Origin: Ghiorsea sp.
Lineage (GTDB): Bacteria; Pseudomonadota; Zetaproteobacteria; Mariprofundales; Mariprofundaceae
Direction: 5' to 3'
Length of the DNA: 11,436 bases
NCBI GenBank assembly: GCA_021772875.1
Contig: JAJFLD010000115.1
Coordinates: 1-11,436 of the forward strand
Shown here: positions 1 to 3,732 of the stretch, in pieces
Layout of the letters: every line of letters begins with the position of its first letter
Numbering within the stretch: position 1 is the first letter of the stretch
Notes under the pieces: model-generated
Told to the model about the DNA's origin: nothing
The model's input: the letters and a program-made list of their open reading frames with translations, nothing else
Databases searched by the model: none
Made by a program: the position numbers and the translations under genes

Positions 1-132
1 ATGCCTGGTGATAACATCGCTATGGATGTTACATTGATTACACCAATCGCAATGGATAAAGAGCTTAGGTTCGCTATCCGCGAAGGTGGACGTACAGTTG
101 GCGCTGGCGTTGTAACTGATATTAATAAGTAA
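1..132 (+). CDS. tuf: Elongation factor Tu, C-terminal end (5' truncated by window)
   Basis: This is the last 43 codons of EF-Tu, the GTPase that brings aminoacyl-tRNA to the ribosomal A site. The reading frame is open from base 1 and ends in TAA at 130-132. The fragment begins MPGDNIAMDVTLITPIAMD and continues with the very conserved FAIREGGRTVGAGVV segment, which forms the end of beta-barrel domain III. The first ATG is an internal methionine, because family members carry the same MPGDN motif far downstream of their start. The extreme C-terminus is TDINK, unlike the AKVLG end of E. coli EF-Tu. It lies upstream of rpmG and is followed by a likely terminator, so transcription may largely stop after tuf. 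The call is certain; whether the genome has a second tuf copy cannot be seen. Confidence 0.97.
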   Translation: MPGDNIAMDVTLITPIAMDKELRFAIREGGRTVGAGVVTDINK

Positions 133-151
133 TTAGGTAAATTGGTGGAAG

Positions 152-182
152 GCGGCTGCAGAGAAATCTGTCGTCGCTTTTT
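152..182 (+). terminator. Likely Rho-independent terminator after tuf
   Basis: An 11-position stem pairs 152-162 with 167-177 around a GAAA tetraloop (163-166). It contains two G-U wobbles and one T/C mismatch. The stem is followed directly by five T residues (178-182). It lies 19 nt after the tuf stop and 23 nt before the rpmG start. The layout is typical of an intrinsic terminator, though the mismatch and short T-run suggest partial read-through into rpmG and tRNA-Trp. Confidence 0.68.
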
Positions 183-205
183 GCCGTTATTAGAGGTAAG
201 TAAAA

Positions 206-358
206 ATGCGTGATTTATTATCGTTGGTTTGTGAAGACTGTAAGCGTCGTAATTATACGACTGATAAAAACAAACGTACGATGACTGAAAAATTGTCGTT
301 GAAGAAATATTGTAATTCTTGTCGTAAGCACACTACTCATAAAGAGGGTAAGGTTTAA
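206..358 (+). CDS. rpmG: 50S ribosomal protein L33, zinc-ribbon (C+) type
   Basis: This 50-residue protein begins MRDLLSLVCEDCKRRNYTT and ends KHTTHKEGKV, the normal length and pattern for L33, a small protein of the large ribosomal subunit near the E site. Cysteines C9, C12, C36 and C39 form two CxxC pairs that should bind one zinc ion; this is the C+ form, unlike the cysteine-less E. coli protein. The start is ATG 206 with AGAGG at 192-196 as a reasonable Shine-Dalgarno. The stop is TAA 356-358, only 14 nt before the mature tRNA-Trp begins, so mRNA and tRNA are probably on one transcript that is cleaved. Placement between tuf and trnW-secE occurs in several bacterial groups but not in E. 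coli. C+ L33 genes often have zinc-independent paralogues elsewhere; none is in this window. Confidence 0.95.
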   Translation: MRDLLSLVCEDCKRRNYTTDKNKRTMTEKLSLKKYCNSCRKHTTHKEGKV

Positions 359-372
359 GTCGAAGTTAAGAT

Positions 373-448
373 AGGCGAGTAGCTCAATTGGTAGAGTACC
401 GGTCTCCAAAACCGGGTGCTGTGGGTTCGAGTCCCTCCTCGCCTGCCA
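373..448 (+). tRNA. trnW: tRNA-Trp (anticodon CCA)
   Basis: This is a 76-nt cloverleaf. The acceptor stem AGGCGAG (373-379) pairs with CTCGCCT (438-444), followed by discriminator G445 and an encoded CCA end (446-448). The anticodon stem CCGGT/ACCGG (399-403/411-415) encloses the loop CTCCAAA (404-410), with anticodon CCA at 406-408, which reads UGG. The T arm has the GGTTCGAGTCC pattern and the D arm AGCTCAATTGGTAGAGT. Discriminator G and a CCA anticodon are the expected tryptophan identity elements. It sits between rpmG and secE, a common place for trnW upstream of secE-nusG in many bacteria. Confidence 0.97.
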
Positions 449-499
449 CTTGTCGAAGGGAAGTTGGGTCAAAGTTTGTGATAGTAGGGGTTGAATAAG

Positions 500-688
500 A
501 TGAGTCGTATCGCCGATGCACAAAAATTTGTTCGTGAAGTTCAAGTTGAAGCTAAAAAAGTTGTTTGGCCTGAAAAGAAGGAAACAGTGCAAGCTACTTT
601 GATGGTGTTTGTGATGGTGATTATCATTTCCGCATTTTTGTATGGGGTTGATTCGCTTCTCAGCTGGCTTGTTCAGAAGGTGATATAA
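500..688 (+). CDS. secE: Preprotein translocase subunit SecE (single-span form)
   Basis: This 62-residue SecE is the small essential subunit that clamps the SecY channel in the inner membrane. The amphipathic N-terminal part contains the conserved segment VEAKKVVWPEKKETVQAT (about residues 16-33), followed by one membrane span at about 34-56 (VFVMVIIISAFLYGV core). This is the minimal one-helix form; E. coli SecE has two extra N-terminal spans. I chose ATG 500 because GGGG at 487-490 lies 9 nt upstream; an in-frame TTG at 491 would leave no spacing to that site. The TAA (686-688) directly abuts the nusG ATG at 689, so the two are probably translationally coupled. secE-nusG adjacency is nearly universal in bacteria. 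Confidence 0.96.
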   Translation: MSRIADAQKFVREVQVEAKKVVWPEKKETVQATLMVFVMVIIISAFLYGVDSLLSWLVQKVI

Positions 689-1219
689 ATGTCAAAGCAA
701 TGGTATGTTGTTCAAGCACACTCAAACTGTGAAGATAAAGTCCAAGCCTCATTAACTGAAAATATTGAGCGTGCAGGGCTAGGCGATTTTTTTGGTGAAA
801 TCATGGTGCCACGCGAGGAAGTTGTTGAGCTTCGTGATGGGCAAAAAGTGGTTAGTCGGCGCAAGTTTTTTCCAGGTTATGTTTTGGTTGAGATGGAGTT
901 GAATGACGAGACTTGGCATATTGTGAAGTCCACGCAAAAAGTAAGTGGCTTCTTGGGTGCAGCAGGCAAGCCTCGCGCGATGCCGCAATCTGAAGTTGAT
1001 CGTTTGGTGCATCAGATTGAAGAGGGTGTTGAGCGTCCTAAACCTAAGGTCTTGTTTGATGTTGGCGAAGCTGTGCGTGTTACAGATGGTCCGTTTGCTT
1101 CATTTAATGGTTTGGTTGAAGAAGTGGATGAGGATGCAGGTAAATTGAAGGTGAGTGTTTCTATCTTTGGTCGGCCTACACCAGTTGAGCTTGAGTATTT
1201 TCAAGTAGAAAAAGCTTAA
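689..1219 (+). CDS. nusG: Transcription termination/antitermination factor NusG
   Basis: This is a 176-residue NusG, normal length. The NGN domain (about residues 4-112) starts WYVVQAHSNCEDKV and includes the RNA polymerase-contacting SRRKFFPGYVLVEM segment (56-69). A linker leads to the KOW domain (about 123-174; motif FDVGEAVRVTDGPFASFNG), which binds Rho or ribosomal protein S10. NusG bridges the polymerase clamp and lobe, suppresses pausing, and links transcription to translation or Rho. No extra domain is inserted. The start ATG is supported by AGAAGG (675-680), which lies inside the secE coding end. It is followed by a hairpin and T-run before rplK, suggesting that secE-nusG and the L11 operon are partly separate transcription units. 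Confidence 0.98.
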   Translation: MSKQWYVVQAHSNCEDKVQASLTENIERAGLGDFFGEIMVPREEVVELRDGQKVVSRRKFFPGYVLVEMELNDETWHIVKSTQKVSGFLGAAGKPRAMPQSEVDRLVHQIEEGVERPKPKVLFDVGEAVRVTDGPFASFNGLVEEVDEDAGKLKVSVSIFGRPTPVELEYFQVEKA

Positions 1220-1228
1220 ATTTTTTTG

Positions 1229-1250
1229 CCTGACATGGATGTCAGGTTTT
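1229..1250 (+). terminator. Hairpin with short T-run between nusG and rplK (partial terminator)
   Basis: A perfect 7-bp stem pairs CCTGACA (1229-1235) with TGTCAGG (1240-1246) around a TGGA loop, followed by four T residues (1247-1250). It begins 10 nt after the nusG stop. A seven-T run (1221-1227) precedes it, preceded in turn by A-rich sequence. The stem is sound but the downstream T-run is short, so I read it as a partial terminator or attenuator separating secE-nusG from the rplK operon. In E. coli a separate promoter lies in this interval; I could not identify one with acceptable spacing here. Confidence 0.6.
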
Positions 1251-1336
1251 ACCGCGAAGCGGGAGTAGTCTTGTTTATAAAGAGCTACGTATAAAGATGA
1301 ATAGGCAGGAGCCTTGAAGTCGGTTGGAGAAAGATA
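1251..1336 (+). promoter_or_regulatory. rplK leader with probable L1 binding site (23S rRNA mimic)
   Basis: The 86-nt leader of rplK contains ATAGGCAGGAGCCTTGAAG at 1301-1319. This closely resembles, from memory, the segment of 23S rRNA on the L1 stalk where L1 binds (pattern ATAGG-AGGAG-CTTTG-A in several bacteria). Repression of the L11-L1 operon by L1 binding its own mRNA leader is established in E. coli and other bacteria. The site ends 17 nt before the rplK ATG and just before the Shine-Dalgarno GGAG (1326-1329), a good place to block initiation. Upstream, GTAG (1265-1268) can pair with CTAC (1285-1288) in an imperfect hairpin. I could not derive a confident full fold of the site. Confidence 0.52.
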
Positions 1337-1765
1337 ATGGCTAAAGTATTAGAGAAGCTCGTGAAGCTTCAAGTTCCTGCAGGTAAAGCAAACCCTGCCC
1401 CGCCAGTTGGTCCTGCATTGGGTCAGGCTGGTTTGAATATCATGGAGTTCTGTAAAGCATTTAATGCAAGAACTGCTGAGCAAGAAGTTGGCATGCCACT
1501 TCCTGTGGTGATTTCAGTTTATAAAGACAAATCATTTGATTTTGAGATTAAAACACCACCGGCTTCATTTTTGCTCATGAGAGCAGCAAAAATTGAAAAA
1601 GGCAGCGGTGAGCCGAATAAAAAGAAAGTTGGCACTGTAACAGAAGCGCAATTGCGTGAAATTGCTGAGGCTAAGATGATTGATTTGAACTGCTATGACG
1701 TAGAAGCGGGAGCAAAAATCATTGCAGGTACAGCGCGTTCTATGGGCCTAGAGGTCAAGGGATAA
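1337..1765 (+). CDS. rplK: 50S ribosomal protein L11
   Basis: This 142-residue L11 matches E. coli length. L11 binds the GTPase-associated region of 23S rRNA at the base of the L10-L12 stalk, takes part in factor-dependent GTP hydrolysis, and is needed for RelA activation. The N-terminal domain (about 8-67) carries the proline-rich PAPPVGPALGQAGLNIMEFC segment (20-39), where thiostrepton-type drugs contact the protein. The C-terminal rRNA-binding domain (about 72-142) ends with the conserved GTARSMGLEVKG (131-142). ATG 1337 has GGAG at 1326-1329 upstream. rplA begins 3 nt after the TAA, so the two are likely coupled, letting L1 binding in the leader shut down both. Confidence 0.98.
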   Translation: MAKVLEKLVKLQVPAGKANPAPPVGPALGQAGLNIMEFCKAFNARTAEQEVGMPLPVVISVYKDKSFDFEIKTPPASFLLMRAAKIEKGSGEPNKKKVGTVTEAQLREIAEAKMIDLNCYDVEAGAKIIAGTARSMGLEVKG

Positions 1766-1768
1766 GTC

Positions 1769-2455
1769 ATGGCAAAGTTAACGAAACGAATGAAAGAATC
1801 GCGTAATGGCGTTCCAGAACAAAAGGTAAGTGTTGAAGTTGCATTGGAAGCTGTGTTGGCACAGCCCAAAGCAAAGTTTGATGAATCTGTAGATGTTGCA
1901 ATCAAATTGGGCGTAGACCCTAGGCATGCGGATCAAATGGTTCGTGGCTCTATTTCATTGCCAAATGGCACAGGTAAAGTGGCACGTGTAGCTGTGTTCG
2001 CTAAAGGCCCTAAGGCTGATGAAGCATTGGCAGCTGGTGCTGATGTTGTAGGCGCGGATGATTTGGTTGAAAAAATTCAAGCTGGCTTCATGGACTTCGA
2101 CCGTGTTGTAGCAACACCTGACATGATGGCACAAGTGGGTCGTTTAGGCCGTGTACTTGGTCCTCGTGGTTTGATGCCAAACCCTAAACTGGGCACAGTG
2201 ACTATGGATGTTACCAAAGCTGTGACTGCAATTAAATCAGGACAAATTGAAGTGCGTGTTGATAAAGCGGGTGTGATTCATGCACCAGTTGGTCGCCGTT
2301 CTTTTGACGTTGCCAAGCTTAATGAAAACGTCCAGTACCTTATTTCTGAGTTGAATCGTATGAAACCTGCATCGGCTAAAGGCCGTTATATGCAAAGTTT
2401 TGTGGTTTCAGCAACCATGGGTGCTTCTGTTCGTGTGGACTTAGGTACGCTGTAA
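1769..2455 (+). CDS. rplA: 50S ribosomal protein L1
   Basis: This 228-residue L1 has near-normal length. L1 forms the mobile stalk next to the E site that moves deacylated tRNA out, and it also represses its own operon by binding mRNA. Conserved segments include GSISLPNGTGK (60-70), GPRGLMPNPKLGTVT (131-145) within domain II, and the C-terminal QSFVVSATMGASVRVDL (209-225) of the RNA-binding domain I. ATG 1769 follows the rplK stop by 3 nt, with AAGGGAT inside the rplK end acting as ribosome-binding sequence. The frame ends at TAA 2453-2455, followed by a long leader for rplJ. Nothing is missing or unusual in the sequence. Confidence 0.98.
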   Translation: MAKLTKRMKESRNGVPEQKVSVEVALEAVLAQPKAKFDESVDVAIKLGVDPRHADQMVRGSISLPNGTGKVARVAVFAKGPKADEALAAGADVVGADDLVEKIQAGFMDFDRVVATPDMMAQVGRLGRVLGPRGLMPNPKLGTVTMDVTKAVTAIKSGQIEVRVDKAGVIHAPVGRRSFDVAKLNENVQYLISELNRMKPASAKGRYMQSFVVSATMGASVRVDLGTL

Positions 2456-2464
2456 AAAAATCAT

Positions 2465-2498
2465 CCTTAGACTCGCTTTTTTGGGTGTGAGTGTAAGG
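2465..2498 (+). other. Stable hairpin just after rplA
   Basis: The arms 2465-2476 and 2487-2498 form 11 pairs (one G-T wobble) interrupted by one G/G mismatch, around a ten-base loop TTTTTTGGGT. It starts 10 nt after the rplA stop. No T-run follows on the + strand, so it is not a standard intrinsic terminator in that direction. It could protect the rplA 3' end, act as an RNase processing site, or be an outer part of the L10 leader. The pairing is seen directly; the role is inferred. Confidence 0.5.
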
Positions 2499-2535
2499 TG
2501 TACAAGTTAATCGCTAAATGTGATTAAAGAACGAT

Positions 2536-2594
2536 CCGTCCCAGACTACAGGTGTATCTTCGGATACTTAATCTTTGAAAGCCAGTACAGATGG
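2536..2594 (+). promoter_or_regulatory. L10 leader: mRNA binding site for the L10-L12 complex
   Basis: The sequence folds into the architecture of the E. coli L10 leader. The outer stem CCGTC (2536-2540) pairs with GATGG (2590-2594). A purine-containing asymmetric loop follows, CCAGAC (2541-2546) opposite CA (2588-2589). The inner stem TACAGG (2547-2552) pairs with CCAGTA (2582-2587) with one A/A mismatch. At the tip, GTATC-TTCG-GATAC (2554-2567) forms a hairpin with the stable cUUCGg tetraloop. TTAATC directly follows it (2568-2573), as does the same short motif after the corresponding E. coli hairpin. In E. coli the L10-L12 complex binds here and represses rplJ-rplL translation. The structure ends 34 nt before the rplJ ribosome-binding site. 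Confidence 0.78.
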
Positions 2595-2628
2595 AGTGAT
2601 AGCTCACTTGCGCGGGTCAAAAATAAGC

Positions 2629-2635
2629 AAGGAGG
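2629..2635 (+). promoter_or_regulatory. Strong Shine-Dalgarno deciding the rplJ GTG start
   Basis: AAGGAGG is complementary to the 16S rRNA 3' end and lies 5 nt before GTG 2641. It is the strongest ribosome-binding site in the window and fixes the rplJ start. In-frame sequence upstream, back to a TTG at 2575, lies inside the L10 leader and is not part of the protein. Confidence 0.85.
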
Positions 2636-2640
2636 AAGAA

Positions 2641-3156
2641 GTGAATCTAAAAAGTAAACAAGAAATTGTTGACGAACTTCATGCTGCTTGGTCTGAATCT
2701 AACTCTGCTGTTGTTGCACAATACAGTGGTTTAAATGTTGCTGCTATGAGTGACCTTCGTGGTCGCTTGCAAAAAGCGGGTGTTTCTTTACGTATTGTAA
2801 AAAACACTTTGGCTAGACGCGCAGCACAAGATACAGACTTACAAGCTGCTGAAGAACATTTCACCGGTCCTGTTGCAATTGCATATGGTACAGACCCAGT
2901 GGGTATGGCCAAAGCAGTTTCTGACTTTGCCAAATTGAATAAAGCTCTAGAAATTAGAGGTGGTGTTCTTGATGGTAAAGCAATTGACGCAGCAGGCATC
3001 AATGCATTGGCAAGCTTGCCATCGCGTGAAGTATTATTGTCTAAGATGTTGGGCAGTATGCAAGCACCGATCAGTGGGTTCGTACGTACATTGAACGAAA
3101 TTCCGGCATCGTTTGTGCGCACTTTGGCAGCTATACGCGACCAAAAAGCTGCATAA
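2641..3156 (+). CDS. rplJ: 50S ribosomal protein L10 (GTG start)
   Basis: This 171-residue L10, close to the usual ~165, anchors L7/L12 dimers to the ribosome to form the factor-binding stalk. The N-terminal globular domain binds 23S rRNA; visible conserved pieces are SGLNVAAMSDLRGRLQKAG (29-47) and RIVKNTLARRA (51-61), then FTGPVAIAYG (74-83). The last ~35 residues (FVRTLNEIPASFVRTLAAIRDQK) form the long helix that carries the L7/L12 dimers. I chose GTG 2641 because of AAGGAGG 5 nt upstream and because the protein then starts MNLKSKQEIVDEL, in register with family N-termini. Translation is probably repressed by the L10-L12 complex at the upstream leader. rplL follows after 54 nt. Confidence 0.97.
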   Translation: MNLKSKQEIVDELHAAWSESNSAVVAQYSGLNVAAMSDLRGRLQKAGVSLRIVKNTLARRAAQDTDLQAAEEHFTGPVAIAYGTDPVGMAKAVSDFAKLNKALEIRGGVLDGKAIDAAGINALASLPSREVLLSKMLGSMQAPISGFVRTLNEIPASFVRTLAAIRDQKAA

Positions 3157-3210
3157 ACACGTTTGACCCGTATTTATTATAATTAAAAAAACGCAAGAGG
3201 AAGAATTAAA

Positions 3211-3588
3211 ATGGCTATTACAAAAGATGATTTAATCACAGCAATCGAAACAATGACAGTACTTGAACTCTCTGAGTTGGTATCTGCATTGGAAGAGAAA
3301 TTCGGCGTATCTGCTGCTGCACCTGTTGCAGTTGCTGGTGTTGCTGCAGCTGCTGGCGGCGACGCTGCTGAAGAACAAACTGAGTTCAACGTAGTGTTGG
3401 TTTCAGCTGGCGAGAAGAAAATTCAAGTGATCAAAGCTGTTCGTGAAGCAACTGGTCTTGGCTTGAAAGAAGCTAAAGCTGTAGTTGATGGTGCACCTGC
3501 ACCAGTGAAAGAAGGCGTTTCTAAAGACGAAGCTGATGCTTTGAAAGCAAAACTTGAAGAAGCTGGCGCAACTGTAGAGCTTAAGTAA
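3211..3588 (+). CDS. rplL: 50S ribosomal protein L7/L12
   Basis: This 125-residue L7/L12 is the multi-copy acidic stalk protein that recruits translation factors and stimulates their GTPase activity. The N-terminal dimerisation domain (about 1-33) contains MTVLELSELVSALEEKFGV. An alanine/glycine-rich flexible hinge follows (about 35-53). The globular C-terminal domain (about 57-125) holds the factor-binding surface with EKKIQVIKAVREATGLGLKE (68-87) and KAVVDGAPAPVKEG. ATG 3211 is preceded by AGAGG at 3196-3200, with a 10-nt spacer. Translation ends with the tandem stops TAATAA (3586-3591), usual for a very highly expressed gene. It must be made in excess of L10, and the separate Shine-Dalgarno fits that. 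Confidence 0.98.
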   Translation: MAITKDDLITAIETMTVLELSELVSALEEKFGVSAAAPVAVAGVAAAAGGDAAEEQTEFNVVLVSAGEKKIQVIKAVREATGLGLKEAKAVVDGAPAPVKEGVSKDEADALKAKLEEAGATVELK

Positions 3589-3601
3589 TAAACGCATTGG
3601 C

Positions 3602-3620
3602 GCGCAACTTTGGTTGACGC
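3602..3620 (+). other. Small hairpin after rplL
   Basis: GCG-CAAC (3602-3608) pairs with GTTG-(A)-CGC (3613-3620) around a TTTG loop, with one bulged A. It starts 13 nt after the rplL stop and precedes the larger attenuator-like hairpin. In E. coli this intergenic region has an RNase III cleavage site; this small stem might contribute to mRNA processing or 3'-end protection, but it is short and the role is speculative. Confidence 0.35.
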
Positions 3621-3636
3621 ATAATGTAAGGCTGAT

Positions 3637-3672
3637 CCCTTAGCAGTTTTCTGCTAAGGGCTTGGTCTTTTT
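3637..3672 (+). terminator. Attenuator-like hairpin between rplL and rpoB
   Basis: A perfect 10-bp stem pairs CCCTTAGCAG (3637-3646) with CTGCTAAGGG (3651-3660) around a TTTT loop. The five-T run (3668-3672) starts 7 nt after the stem, and another T-run follows at 3677-3681. The delayed T-run predicts inefficient termination. This matches the known E. coli arrangement, in which an attenuator between rplL and rpoB lets only a fraction of polymerases continue into rpoBC, keeping polymerase subunits well below ribosomal protein levels. It may alternatively act mainly as a processing or stability hairpin. Confidence 0.65.
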
Positions 3673-3732
3673 CGCGTTTTTAAGTTTGAGATAAAAGTAA
3701 CATAAGATTTATAGAAATATTTGAGGTCAAAC

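Noticed and set aside
491..499. TTG start for SecE at 491
   Set aside because: The GGGG motif at 487-490 would touch this TTG; it is correctly spaced for ATG 500, which also gives a normal SecE N-terminus.
218..592. 124-residue open frame on the minus strand
   Set aside because: It runs antisense through rpmG, tRNA-Trp and secE. Its DSNPQHPVLETGTLPIE-like stretch is simply the reverse complement of a tRNA gene, a common spurious protein in databases.
2575..2640. In-frame extension of L10 upstream to a TTG at 2575
   Set aside because: These codons lie partly within the L10 leader structure and lack a ribosome-binding site, while AAGGAGG directly precedes GTG 2641.
2679..3122. 147-residue minus-strand open frame opposite rplJ
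   Set aside because: It is a codon-bias shadow of rplJ, with no ribosome-binding site and no recognisable family features.
3163..3183. Promoter-like TTGACC (3163-3168) and TATAAT (3178-3183) between rplJ and rplL
   Set aside because: Both boxes look good alone but are only 9 nt apart, far from the ~17 nt needed by sigma-70, and neither has a proper partner at the right distance.
3686..3715. Possible rpoB promoter TTGAGA (3686-3691) and TATAGA (3710-3715), spacing 18
   Set aside because: The start site would fall at the Shine-Dalgarno about 11 nt before the ATG, and the -10 box is weak. In this sequence context it could be chance in AT-rich DNA.
3721..3732. TTG start for RpoB at 3721
   Set aside because: It overlaps the GAGG ribosome-binding site (3723-3726) of ATG 3733, and the family N-terminus fits the ATG.
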